A stretch of DNA of 64,000 bases from Cordilura impudica (GCA_963682025.1 OY821520.1:240227414-240291413); one strand, 5' to 3'. Positions 11,663 to 24,035 are shown, counted from the stretch's first letter. Notes: generated by a model from the sequence alone, not told the origin. A program made the numbers and translations.

Positions 11663-12307
11663 ATAACTTTTGATTGGATTGGAATTTTGATATGCGTTTT
11701 TTTTTTTTTTTGTTTGGTAGGTGAGACTTTAGCCTTTAAGTTTTGCTATAAAACGTAATTCTCGAACGAAAATAAAAAAAGTTACGGAGGGTTTAAAATA
11801 CATTTTCATTTGTAGTTGAATTTAAGTACAAAAGTGAAGTGTTAAAAGGTAAAAAAAGGTTTTTTTTAATAAAATGTCTTATTTTTTCAGTTAATTTTAC
11901 AACTAATACTTTTTAACAATTTTGTAAGTTAATTTTTTCAGAAAATGCCAAACTTTGGCCCCCGTAAACTTTTTAGTCCTAATGTGCACAAGGGCCAAAG
12001 GTTGTTTTTTTTTTTTTGAAAGATCCCGAGTTAAAATATAATTTATTAAGCAGCGAACGTAAAAGTTACCTTATATTGGTTCAAGATAGAGAAGTTTCAA
12101 TGAAAAACTCGTATGTTTTTGCTTTAGTTAAATTTTTTTCTTATTGCCTTTTTAAATATTTCTATATCAATTTTTATGGTAAATTTATGAAATATAACAA
12201 TTTTTATTGTAAATTTACAAAATATATAAATTTTTAAATCAAGAAAATTTTTTAACTATATAAAAAAAGTGTAACTTATTGCTAGTGTAATGAAAAGGTA
12301 CTTTAAA

Positions 12308-14336
12308 TCAACCAATTTTAGTAAAAATTTCTTCTAAATAGCCTTGATTTTCATCTTCTAGAAATTGTTTAGCTTCTTCGTCTAATTCAATAGAGGTAGT
12401 TTTCCATTTTTGACGAATGTTAGACATATATGGATCTGAAGTGTACAACAAAATAGTGATAAGGTCTTCATTAGTACAACATCTGGACATTTTCCTTGTG
12501 TTGTGCTCGCGAAAGAATCTGTAGTCTTTGTTCCTTTTTTCTTGCGCTTCTTCAGATAGATCTCCTATTGGTAGCATATGGTTTTGAATTATTTGTTCCC
12601 CATGGTACAAAATTTTATGAACTGTGGATGGCATATATCTCCAAGAGTATTCTTCATTATAAAGTATACTCTCCAAATTGTTTTTGCATTTATCTTTCTG
12701 CTGCATGCTAGAACTTGTAATATGATTTTGAATCGTCTTATTAATTCATGATCTACACCTGTGATAGATGCTGCAGTTTCCGGATCGGAAAAAAATCTCC
12801 TTGCAGTATTTCCATCATTTGTGTTTCCTTCCCCTTGTTTTGGTTGGTCGATTACGAGGCCTAGCTGTAGATATTTTTTTTCTTTTTTCTTAATTTTCTT
12901 TGTTTTTTCTCACTGTTTCGCCTAACGGACCAAATTCCAAATCATAACCCAATTTAAGAATATGCTCCATGAAACGTATTCTAGCATGAAGAGGGGACAT
13001 TCCAAATTCGTAGGCTTCCTTAAAACTATCGTCTTCTGGTGGGGGTTGGCTTAATTGACGTTGACTTTGTTCCAGTAAAAGCTTGTGCAACTTTTCCATC
13101 AATCATTGTGAGACACATTTTAAAATGTACTTCAGTGTCTTGGTCATCAAATTTAAATATTACTGGTTGAAATTCCTTAATTTGATCTTTTATTTTTTGA
13201 ACTTCTTCAGTTATGACATCTTTGGTTTCCTTTTTGAATGCAAATTTTATTGGTCTGCAATACTTTGTTGAAGAAGGAATTTCATTTTTCCATATAGCAA
13301 TTTCTGTTGCTCTACTAGTTGACGGCTCTAAGACGCTATACCTTTTTGTTAAGCGCAGTGGAACCAAAGATGCCATAAATAAATTAGCATCTGATGAATT
13401 TTCGGCATTAAATTGCTTGTATTGTTTCTGACCAGAGGATCCATCACATCCCCATTTAGAAATTAAAGTACTGCTGCCATTACCAATTTTTTTTGAATGA
13501 TCAGTATCAAGCGTATTTAGCAATCGTTCTGCAGTATGTTCAAGGACATCTTGCAATTTTATTTCTGCTGATATTGAAGTGACACTAATAGCAGATTGTG
13601 AAGGTAAGCATTCTTTTTTGGCAGAAACTAAATCTCGATACTCTGGAAAAATCCCACAATTCTTTTCATTGGTTCGCTTCCGCAATTCCTTATATTGATT
13701 TTTCGTCAATTTCAAATCCAAAAATAATGCGAACGTTTCTTCCGGCGTAAATTTCTTATCTTCAATTGGTGTAGGAATGCTTTTCGAAATCCTCTTTGTG
13801 CGCCTTGGGCTCGCTTCTACTATTTTTTCAATTATTTCAATTTTTTTTTTTTTTTTTTTTTGGGTTGGTTGAATTTGGTGCAAAAATTAATCCTTAATAA
13901 TTCTTTGAGAAATTTCTTCATTGATATTCTCCAGCTTGCGCCTTCGAGATCTTTCACTACATCCGTCAATTGGTTTTGCTGGTCGACCCTTTTTTCCACT
14001 TTCGTTGGCAGTTGTAAATGCACTCTCAAAAATAAGTTCCTTTATTAACCAGTCTTGGTAACGTTTGTACATCTTTGCCTTGCTATGGGAGCATTCAATG
14101 TACCGTCTTTTCAAATTCGATGCAAAATTAGTAATTTTTCCTTTGTGCATTTCAATGTCTTCTAGGTTACAATTCTTAAAGAAGTCGTTGCTCAATATGT
14201 GCAAAATTACATCGTCTACATCATTTCGTTGAAAATAAATATCTGCCAGAAGATCTCTGTAACAGTACTTAGCCATTGCACAAATTGTAATGAATAATAA
14301 TTGTGGAAACATTATTATAAATACTCTTTCTTGCAA
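12308..14336 (-). pseudogene. RAG1-core-like (Transib superfamily) transposase, broken in several frames
   Basis: It would cut and join its element ends by a RAG1-like DDE mechanism. Four minus-strand pieces are collinear. 14336-13887 is the N-terminal part with KKGRPAKPIDGCSERSRRRK. 13883-13026 contains KWGCDGSSGQKQYKQ (aligned with the first catalytic Asp of RAG1) and SSTKYCRPIKFAF and MTMIDGKV-like sequence. 13102 down to about 12700 contains FGMSPLHARIRF and GNTNDGNTARRFFSDPETAA. 12706-12308 contains YMPSTVHKIL, LPIGDLSEEAQEKRNKDYRF (the RAG1 catalytic Glu region) and TNEDLITILLYTSDP. Breaks lie at the A run near 13850, near 13060 (where a zinc-binding CxxC stretch expected by family seems missing) and near 12706. 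The first long frame has no good ATG at its left edge; an internal ATG (MAKYCYRD) is likelier. No intact frame exists, so the copy is probably inactive. Confidence 0.85.
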
Positions 14337-14654
14337 TTATGTAAAATAAAAATTTTTATCTTTTATTACCACTTTTAGAAGCATAAAAAACCCGCACCTT
14401 AACCCCTTTTAAAAGGTGAAGCATACCTGCTCATATCTTAAAGGGCTATGTCGCAATAGTTTTTTTTACCATTTACCTAATTCAGACTATTAATGTTTTT
14501 GAAAGATGCGTATGTAAATGTACCTTTAACAATTAAGCGCATTATATCTCAACCCTTTTTTTATAAGTATATAATAACTCCTGACAACTCTACCGACACG
14601 CAAAAAAATACACCGCGGTGCACCGGTACGACCAACTTTTGTATTCATAACACT

Positions 14655-14810
14655 CAGACGGACGGACGGACATCGTTTAATAGACTCAGAAAGTGTTTTT
14701 GAGTCGATCCGTATAATAAAAGATGGATATAGGTCCAATATTTTTGGCAGTTACAAACATCACCTCAAACTTGATATATCCTAACCACATAGTGGCCCAC
14801 TTTTGTATTC
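14655..14810 (-). mobile_element. Fragment of a GTCC-type Helentron-like element inside the Transib-like element
   Basis: CAGACGGACGGACGGACATCG followed by TTGAGTCGATCCGTATAAT, TTTTTGGCAGTTACAAACA and CCACATAGTGG. This is the same order as at 34545-34690 in the element at 33926-34695, but more diverged and truncated. Confidence 0.65.
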
Positions 14811-15282
14811 ATAAATTTTACAGAAAATATCTAACCTTGGGTCAGAAAAATTGTTCAGGCGCACACGGATGGAAACTGGCGGGAGTATAATGGGGTATAG
14901 GAGTATAGGGCAGGGTTCGGACTATAGAAGAGTGCAAGATTTTTTCTGACTGCTTTTGACTGGCAGGAGTTATGCTCTATTAAGATTTTCGGAAAATTTT
15001 GACCTTTTTTAAAAAAATTTTTTTTTAAATTTCGGAATGACTGTGATTTTACATTTTTAACATTAATAGTATGGAAGCCACAAAATTATACAAAATTTAT
15101 TTCACTTTTAAATTAAAATAGTTGCAGTCATTCAAAAATAAAAATTTACAAAGAAATTTTTAATTTTAGCAAAATACTGAGAAAGCCCATTTTCGAAGAC
15201 CCTGTTGAGATAGAGTCGCAATTTTTTGGCTCCTGAGGTTTACTAGTATTTACTTTCAAATGAATGACATAACTTTAAAAAA

Positions 15283-15320
15283 TGATTTTTGGCCGCCTTC
15301 TCAAAATATGGTCCACTGTA
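15283..15320. repeat. Right TIR of the Transib-like element, RSS-like
   Basis: On the minus strand it reads TACAGTG, 21 bases, then CCAAAAATC. Only the outermost base of the heptamer differs from the left end, and the spacer length is the same. Confidence 0.8.
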
Positions 15321-15649
15321 CGACGACGCTTTCTTTTGTTTATAATATTTTTGATCAAAGTGTTGCTTGAATTTTTACAACCAGCCAATTTGAAAGCGGT
15401 TTTCAAAATAATAGCGCATGATTTTTTTCGCATATTCATTTCAAAATGCTGAATTTTACAAAAAGTAAATCACACAAAGAACCACAATCTAATCTGTGCA
15501 AGGAAAAAACTTTTGCGCGTTCATAAATGTACTAAAACGGCGTTTCATTATTTGACAAAGTAGTACTGCCATAAAACATTGCTTTGCCTTGTAAATGCAT
15601 TTATTTGCAGTGTTGCATTGCAAACTGCGTTTATGAAGTCAGCCCTTTT

Positions 15650-16240
15650 CATAAAGAAGTAATTTCTTAAACAAGTTAGTTTTCCTAAAAGCAGTAGCTT
15701 TTCTAAAAAAAAAATGTTCTTACAAAAATATTTTCCTTGTGCTTAAAAAGTACCTTTTCTTTAAATAATTAACTTTTCTTAAAAAAGTATCTTTATTCAA
15801 AAGTACCTTTCGCTAAAAAAAAAAGTAAATTTTCCTAAAAATGTACTTTTTCTTAACAAGGCAGCTTTTCTTAAAAAAGTACTTTTCTTAAAAAGCACCT
15901 TTCCTTTAAAAAAAAAGTAAATTTTCTTAAAAATTTACCTTTTCTTAAAAAGTCAGCTTTTCTTAAAAAGTACTTTTCTTAAAAAGCACCTTTCCTTGAA
16001 AAAAAAAGTAAATTTTCTTAAACAAGTAACTTTTCTTAAAAATTCAGCTTTTCTTAAAAAAGTACTTTTCTTAAAAAGCACCTTTACTTGAAAAAAGTAC
16101 ATTTTCCTAAAAATTTACCTTTTCTTAAAAATGCAGCTTTTCTTAAAAAAGTACTTTTCTTAAAAAGCACCTTTCCTTGAAAAAAAAGTAAATTTTCTTA
16201 AACAAGTACCTTTTCTTAAAAATGCAGCTTTTCTTAAAAA
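15650..16240. repeat. ttcttaaaaaagta satellite with an 88-90 bp higher-order unit
   Basis: The continuation of the array interrupted at 10541. A phrase with GCAGCTTTTCTTAAAAAAGTACTTTTC recurs about every 90 bases between roughly 15860 and 16230, four to five times, with small differences. This indicates local amplification of a multi-unit block. Confidence 0.85.
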
Positions 16241-17096
16241 AAAAAAATAGAAAATACAATTCATTCATCTTATGTCATAGTGTGATTTAAAAATTTTCTT
16301 AAGAATTGTCCCTGGCTTGGCTTTCATAATTGATGTATTATTATAAAAACACAAAAGATGACTGAATATATTTGCAGCACAATACTAGAGACTCAACTCA
16401 AGTATCACGCGTTTTTCTTAATTTGTCTAGTATTTTTTTAGTTTTTTTTATATAAATACGTTTTTTTAGTGACATATAAGTCAAACAACTACAAATAAAC
16501 AATAATGACTGTGATGACAACGATAGAGGAGCAGCATCGTCATCAAAATCATCAGTATCAACATCATTATCATCATCATCACCATCATCATATTCAGCTG
16601 TATAAAAAACGTACAATAATGATATCAAATGATAACAATGAATGATGGCTGAAAGCAAAACGGGAAAAAAAACCAAAATGTGTTTGAAGGGTATAAAATG
16701 AAGTTTCAGATGATGGAACTGAAAAAGAAAAGAAATGAGATTGATTTGGAAATAAAAGGTGCAACAACAACAACACAATAACAAACAAGAATAGTACGTG
16801 TCACTACACAGTTATGTAATGAAATAAAATAATACAAAAAAGATAATACAAATCCGACTACGTTATTGTTATTAATGTCGAGTAGCTGTCGAGAGTGTAC
16901 GTTATATATTTGTACTTGGTAATATTGCTCATACGCCGGGGGATTTTAATATTAATCAAGTGATTGCTTAAAGTGGAACGCAGGGAGTTCATCAGATGCA
17001 TTTCATGCAGTTAATAAAATTCTTTTAATTAGGGATATTGATATAGGGTCCCCTTGAAAATAAAACAAATTCATTAGAATTTAACTATTTACATAT
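16241..17096. other. Non-coding AT-rich sequence with a short (ATC)n microsatellite
   Basis: (ATC)n-like repeats lie at about 16535-16592. The minus-strand open frames here translate that repeat and hydrophobic low-complexity sequence; they are not supported as genes. Confidence 0.5.
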
Positions 17097-17980
17097 GGGG
17101 CGTTTCATGTCAAGTGACCCAACTTTTGAGACCAATGTCTTCCGATCGGGATGAAATTTGCTCCAAGGTTAGTCCTATTGGATAGTAATTTAGACACAAT
17201 TTTTCAACAAGATCGGTCAGTCTGAATCCATGATTCAAATTTGACTTCCTGTATATATTAGCGATCAAAAGAGTTGATTAAATTCTCTTTGATGAATGTG
17301 GCAAGAAGTTGTTGCATAAGGACACATAATCAATTTAAGGCAATCGCGGTAATCGTGTAAGTCTTCTGGCGAATCATCTGTTAAGTACTTTAAGTTGATT
17401 TCCTTCAACATTAGCTGAACCTAGTAACGCCAAAAAAAGATTGGCAAAAAAGCAGCAATAAAGGCGATAAATAAGCTGGATGAAAAAATGGGTATTTAAC
17501 CACTATTTTTAAACATTTCTATAGAAAAGTGATTTTTTTCCTTAGGTTATCATATTGTGGGTATTACAGTATCGAAGGTATGAAATTTTATTTTTTTTAT
17601 AGATATCCCACTCGCATCCCATTAAGCGACCAAAAAGCTCTTAAAGGAAAACCCCTAAGCTTTCTTCTGAGCAAATAAAGGGCGTTTTTAAAAAAAAAAA
17701 ATCAAAAAATATTTTGATTTTTTTCCGAAAGATTGAAGAAATATCTATCTAAACTATTTGGGACAAATTTTCCTAAGGACAATAGGTAAAAAGTTACATG
17801 TTTGAGAAAAAACACCTGATGGCCAAAATTTCATATTTTGACCCCCTCTAACTCAGAGAGTTCTTAACCGATCTTGTTGAAAAATTGTGTCTAAACTACT
17901 GTCCAGTACCTTGGTGCAAATTTCATTCCGCTCGGAAGACGTCGGTTTCAAAAGTTGGGTCACATGAAATGAAACGCCCC
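17097..17980. mobile_element. Long-TIR MITE, 884 bp, ATAT target duplication
   Basis: GGGGCGTTTCATGTCAAGTG at the left end pairs with the reverse complement of the right end, which begins GGGGCGTTTCATTTCATGTG. Similarity continues for about 125 bp on each side, through CCAACTTTTGA, CCAAGGT and TTTTTCAACAAGATCGGT. ATAT flanks both ends (17093-17096 and 17981-17984). The centre has no coding sequence. Superfamily not assigned; 4-bp duplications occur in Sola and Chapaev elements, but the ends do not match what I know of either. Confidence 0.85.
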
Positions 17981-18161
17981 ATATAAAAATTGATTTATTT
18001 TGTTTTCTTTATATTAAAAATGAAAGTGTAATGTAATATCTTTAAAATATGTAATATTTAATTGAATTTACTTCCGTATTGGTTTACTTTAATTGCATAT
18101 AATTCATTTTATAACCACAAAACCACTGATAAAATTCTTAAAATGGCTTATTTGTCAAAAG

Positions 18162-18291
18162 CAAATGATGTGTGAAAATGTTAAAACAACTGCAAGGGAA
18201 AAACATTTTGAAATAATGAAAGAACAATTAAAAGAATATGTACAAAAGAATATGAGCAAAAAAAAATATAGCAAAATTCTGCGACAGTTAG
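18162..18291 (+). CDS. Candidate host exon, 130 nt, upstream of the satellite intron
   Basis: An open, lysine-rich, helix-like stretch: QMMCENVKTTAREKHF, then EIMKEQLKEYVQKNMSKKKY and SKILRQL. The proposed donor is G|GTAATA at 18291/18292, leaving phase 1. The proposed acceptor ATTTGTCAAAAG is weak. Splicing to the acceptor TTTCAG at 24703 keeps the frame (G + AA = Glu), and the candidate exon at 8130 ends in phase 0, which fits the start here. The protein is not recognised. An unspliced reading ends at a TAG at about 18350. The pair of exons is an inference from splice phase and composition. Confidence 0.35.
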
Positions 18292-18390
18292 GTAATATTA
18301 CAAATGAACCGTATAATACGAATGGGAAAAACAGAATAAATGGAATATAGTTTTTCAATTCTTACTCTTATTTTTTTTGAAAATATATTT

Positions 18391-21300
18391 AAATACTTAT
18401 TTTATTTATTTTACTTATTTTATTTTATTTACTTTATTTATTTTATTTATTTTATTTATTTTATTCATTTTATTTATTTTAATTATTTTATTTATTTTAT
18501 TTATTTTATTTATTTATTCATTTTATTTATTTTATTTATTTTATTTTATTTATTTTATTTATTTTATTTATTTTATTTATTTTATTTATTTTATTTATTT
18601 TATTTATTTTATTTATTTTATTTATTTTATTTATTTTATTTATTTTATTTATTTTATTTATTTTATTTATTTTATTTATTTTATTTATTTTATTTATTTT
18701 ATTTATTTTATTTATTTTATTTATTTTATTTATTTTATTTATTTTATTTATTTTATTTATTTTATTTATTTTATTTATTTTATTTATTTTATTTATTTTA
18801 TTTATTTTATTTATTTTATTTATTTTATTTATTTTATTTATTTTATTTATTTTATTTATTTTATTTATTTTATTTATTTTATTTATTTTATTTATTTTAT
18901 TTATTTTATTTATTTTATTTATTTTATTTATTTTATTTATTTTATTTATTTTATTTATTTTATTTATTTTATTTATTTTATTTATTTTATTTATTTTATT
19001 TATTTTATTTATTTTATTTATTTTATTTATTTTATTTATTTTATTTATTTTATTTATTTTATTTATTGTATTTATTTTATTTATTTTACTTATTTTATTT
19101 ATTTTATTTATTTTATATATTTTATATATTTTATTTATTTTATTTATTTTATATATTTTATTTATTTTATTTATTTTATTTATTTTATTTATTTCATTTA
19201 TTTCATTTATTTTATTTATTTAATTTATTTTATTTATTTTATTTATTTTATTTATTTTATTTATTTTATTTATTTTATTTATTTTATTTATTTTATTTAT
19301 TTTATTTATTTTATTTATTTTATTTATTTTATTAATTTTATTTATTTTATTTATTTTATTTATTTTATTTATTTTATTTATTTATTTTATTTATTTTATT
19401 TATTTTATTTATTTTATTTATTTCATTTATTTCATTTATTTCTTATATTTTGTTTATTTTATTTATTTTATTAATTGTATTTATTTTATTTATTTATTTA
19501 TTTTATTTATTTTATTTATTGTATTTATTTTATTTATTTTACTTATTTTATTTATTTTATTTATTTTATTTATTTTATATATTTTATATATTTTATTTAT
19601 TTTATTTATTTTATTTGTTTTATTTATTTTATATATTTTATATATTTTATTTATTTTATTTATTTTATTTATTTCATTTATTTTATTTATTTAATTTATT
19701 TTATTTATTTTATTTATTTTATTTATTTTATTTATTTTATTTATTTTATTTATTTTATTTATTTTATTTATTTTATTTATTTTATTTATTTTATTTATTT
19801 TATTTATTTTATTTATTTTATTTATTTTATTTATTTTATTTATTTTATTTATTTTATTTATTTTATTTATTTTATTTATTTTATTTATTTTATTTATTTT
19901 ATTTATTTTATTTATTTTATTTATTTTATTAATTTTATTTATTTTATTTATTTTATTTATTTTATTTATTTTATTTATTTATTTTATTTATTTTATTTAT
20001 TTTATTTATTTCATTTATTTCATTTATTTCATTTATTTTATTTATTTCATTTATTTTATTCATTTTATTTATTTTATTTATTTTATTTATTTTATTTATT
20101 TTATTTATTTTATTTATTTTATTTATTTTATTTATTTTATTTATTTTATTTATTTTATTTATTTTATTTATTTTATTTATTTCATTTATTTTATTTATTT
20201 TATTTACTTTTATTTATTTTATTTATTTTATTTATTTTATTTATTTTATTTATTTTATTTATTTTATTTAGTTTATTTATTTTACTTATTTTATTTTATT
20301 TACTTTATTTATTTTATTAATTTTATTTATTTTATTCATTTTATTCATTTTATTTATTTTAATTATTTTATTTATTTTATTTATTTTATTTATTTTATTT
20401 ATTTTATTTATTTTATTTATTTTATTTATTTTATTTATTTTATTTATTTTATTTATTTTATTTATTTTATTTATTTTATTTATTTTATTTATTTTATTTA
20501 TTTTATTTATTTTATTTATTTTATTTATTTTATTTATTTTATTTATTTTATTTATTTTATTTATTTTATTTATTTTATTTATTTTATTTATTTTATTTAT
20601 TTTATTTATTTTATTTATTTTATTTATTTTATTTATTTTATTTATTTTATTTATTTTATTTATTTTATTTATTTTATTTATTTTATTTATTTTATTTATT
20701 TTATTTATTTTATTTATTTTATTTATTTTATTTATTTTATTTATTTTATTTATTTTATTTATTTTATTTATTTTATTTATTTTATTTATTTTATTTATTT
20801 TATTTATTTTATTTATTTTATTTTTTTATTTATTTTATTTATTTTATTTATTTTATTTATTTTATTTATTTTATTTATTTTATTTATTTTATTTATTTTA
20901 TTTATTTTATTTATTTTATTTATTTTATTTATTTTATTTATTTTATTTATTTTATTTATTTTATTTATTTTATTTATTTTATTTATTTGATTTATTTTAT
21001 TTATTTTATTTATTTTATTTATTTTATTTATTTTATTTATTTTATTTATTTTATTTATTTTATTTATTTTATTTATTTTATTTATTTTATTTATTTTATT
21101 TATTTTATTTATTTTATTTATTTTAATTATTTATTTTATTTATTTTATTCGTTTTATTTATTTTATTTATATTATTTATTTTATTTTTTTATTTATTTTT
21201 TTATTTTATTTTATTTATTTTGTTTATTTTGTTTATTTTATTTATTTAATTTATTTTATTTATTTATATTATTTATTTTATTTATTTTATTCATTTTATT

Positions 21301-24035
21301 CATTTTATTTATTTTATTTATTTTATTTATTTTATTTATTTTATTTATTTTATTTATTATATTTATTTTATTTATTTTATTTATTTTATTTATTTTATTT
21401 ATTTTATTTACTTTATTTATTTTATTTATTTTATTTATTTTGTGTATTTTGTATATTTTGTTTATTTTATTTATTTTATTAATTGTATTTATTTTATTTA
21501 TTTATTTATTTTATTTATTTTATTTATTTTATTTATTTTATTTATTTTATTTATTTTATTTATTGTATTTATTTTATTTATTTTATTTATTTTATTTATT
21601 TTATTTATTTTATTTATTATATTTATTTTATTTATTTTATTTATTTTATATGTTTTATTTATTTTATTTATTTTATTTATTTTCTTTATTTTATTTATTT
21701 TATTTATTTTATTTATTTTATTTATTTTATTTATTTTATTTATTTTATTTATTTTATTTATTTTATTTATTTTATTTATTTTATTTATTTTATTTATTTT
21801 AATTATTTATTTTATTTATTTTATTCGTTTTATTTATTTTATTTATATTATTTATTTTATTTTTTTATTTATTTTTTTATTTTATTTTATTTATTTTTTT
21901 ATTTTATTTTATTTATTTTGTTTATTTTGTTTATTTTATTTATTTAATTTATTTTATTTATTTTATTTATTTATATTATTTATTTTATTCATTTTATTCA
22001 TTTTATTTATTTTATTTATTTTATTTATTTTATTTATTTTATTTATTTTATTTATTTTATTTATTTTATTTAATTTATTTTTTTTATTTATTTTATTTAT
22101 TTTATTTATTTTATTTATTTTATTTATTTTATTTACTTTATTTATTTTATTTATTTTATTTATTTTGTGTATTTTGTATATTTTGTTTATTTTATTAATT
22201 GTATTTATTTTATTTATTTATTTATTTTATTTATTTTATTTATTGTATTTATTTTATTATTTTATTTATTTTATTTATTATATTTATTTTATTTATTTTA
22301 TTTATTTTATTTATTTTATATGTTTTATTTATTTTATTTATTTTATTTATTTTCTTTATTTTATTTTTTTATTTTATTTTATTTATTTTGTTTATTTTAT
22401 TTATTTAATTTATTTTATTTATTTTATTTATTTATATTATTTATTTTATTTATTTTATTCATTTTATTCATTTTATTTATTTTATTTATTTTATTTATTT
22501 TATTTATTTTATTTATTTTATTTATTTTATTTATTTTATTTATTTTATTTATTTTATTTATTTTATTTATTTTATTTTTTTTATTTATTTTATTTATTTT
22601 ATTTATTTTATTTATTTTATTTACTTTATTTATTTTATTTATTTTATTTATTTTGTGTATTTTGTATATTTTGTTTATTTTATTTATTTTATTAATTGTA
22701 TTTATTTTATTTATTTATTTATTTTATTTATTTTATTTATTGTATTTATTTTATTATTTTATTTATTTTATTTATTATATTTATTTTATTTATTTTATTT
22801 ATTTTATTTATTTTATATGTTTTATTTATTTTATTTATTTTATTTATTTTCTTTATTTTATTTATTTCATTTATTTTATTAATTTTATTTATTTTATTTA
22901 TTTTATTTATTTTATTTATTTTATTTATTTTATTTATTTTATTTATTTTATTTATTTTATTTTTTTTATTTATTTCATTTATTTCATTTATTTCATTTAT
23001 TTTATTTATTTAATTTATTTTATTTATTTTATTTATTTTATTTATTTTATTTATTTTATTTATTTTATTTATTTTATTTATTTTATTTATTTTATTTATT
23101 TTATTTATTTTATTTATTTTATTTATTTTATTTATTTTATTTATTTTATTTATTTTATTTATTTTATTTATTTTATTTATTTTATTTATTTTATTTATTT
23201 TATTTATTTTATTTATTTTATTTATTTTATTTATTTTATTTATTTTATTTATTTTATTTATTTTATTTATTTTATTTATTTTATTTATTTTATTTATTTT
23301 ATTTATTTTATTTATTTTATTTATTTTATTTATTTTATTTATTTTATTTATTTTATTTATTTTATTTATTTTATTTAGTTTATTTATTTTATTTATTTCA
23401 TTTATTTTATTTATTTTATTTATTTTATTTGTTTTATATATTTTATTTTATTTTATTTATTTTACTTATTTTATTTTTTTATTTATTTTGTTTATTATTT
23501 TTTTTTTTTTTTATTTATTTTATTTATTTTATTTATATTATTTATTTTATTAATTTTATTTATTTTATTTATATTATTTATTTTATTAATTTTATTTATT
23601 TTATTTATTTTATTTATTTTATTTATTTTATTTATTTTATTTATTTTATTTATTTTATTTATTTTATTTATTTTATTTATTTTATTTATTTTATTTATTA
23701 TATTTATTATATTTATTTTATTTATTTTATTTATGTTATTTATTTTATTTATTTTATTTATTTTTTTACTTTATTTATTTATGTTATTTATTTTATTTAT
23801 TTTATTTATTTTATTTATTTTATTTATTTTATTTATTTTATTTATTTTATTTATTTTATTTATTTTATTTATTTTATTTATTTTATTTATTTTATTTATT
23901 TTATTTATTTTATTTATTTTATTTATTTTAGTTATTTTATTTATTTTATTTATTTTATTTATTTTATTTATTTTATTTATTTTATTTATTTTATTTATTT
24001 TATTAATTTTATTTATTTTATTCATTTAATTTATT
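18391..24035. repeat. 9-bp satellite (TTTTATTTA)n, about 5.6 kb, with higher-order repeats
   Basis: Tandem nonamers with sparse variants. The plus strand lacks stops in the pure repeat, which creates long artefactual Phe/Tyr/Leu/Ile frames. Variant patterns recur in blocks. The TTTTGTGTATTTTGTATATT cluster occurs near 21438, 22163 and 22651. A TATATATTTTATATA cluster recurs near 19110 and 19573. A TTTACTTATTTTATTTTATT cluster is at 18410 and 20281. The array thus grew partly by duplication of several-hundred-bp blocks. Confidence 0.95.

Larger units (their letters stand above)
11625..15320 (-). mobile_element. Transib / RAG1-like DNA transposon with RSS-like termini, 3.7 kb
   Basis: The left end begins CACAGTGGACCAT at 11625. 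The right end, reverse-complemented from 15320, begins TACAGTGGACCAT. Both ends continue with GAGAAGGCGG and AAAAATC at matching distances. The flanks carry CGACG at 11620-11624 and 15321-15325, within a short ACG repeat, which fits the 5-bp GC-rich target duplication of Transib elements. A broken RAG1-core-like transposase lies inside on the minus strand. A fragment of a GTCC-type Helentron-like element is nested at about 14655-14810. The rest of the interior (11665-12305 and 14340-15280) shows no other gene; in particular no RAG2-like kelch frame was seen. Confidence 0.85.
10823..15644. mobile_element. TIR DNA element (GGCTGACTTCATAAA ends) interrupted by a Transib-like element
   Basis: The left end GGCTGACTTCATAAA..CAGTTTGCAATGC (10823-10861) matches the reverse complement of 15606-15644 at 37 of 39 positions. 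A 3-bp direct repeat CTT flanks both ends (10820-10822 and 15645-15647). With the inserted Transib-like element removed it would be about 1.1 kb, with no recognisable coding sequence, so it is non-autonomous. Superfamily not assigned; a 3-bp duplication would fit PIF/Harbinger or CACTA. It is itself inserted in the ttcttaaaaaagta satellite, which resumes on the right. Confidence 0.8.

Noticed and set aside
12016..12237. 73-aa plus-strand frame
   Set aside because: No ATG start at its left edge, AT-driven composition, no recognised motif.
11665..15280. RAG2-like partner gene in the Transib-like element
   Set aside because: No kelch-repeat or other open frame found in the remaining interior.
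16398..16788. Minus-strand 128-aa frame with Asp-rich tract
   Set aside because: The Asp run is the (ATC)n microsatellite, and the rest is AT-driven hydrophobic sequence.
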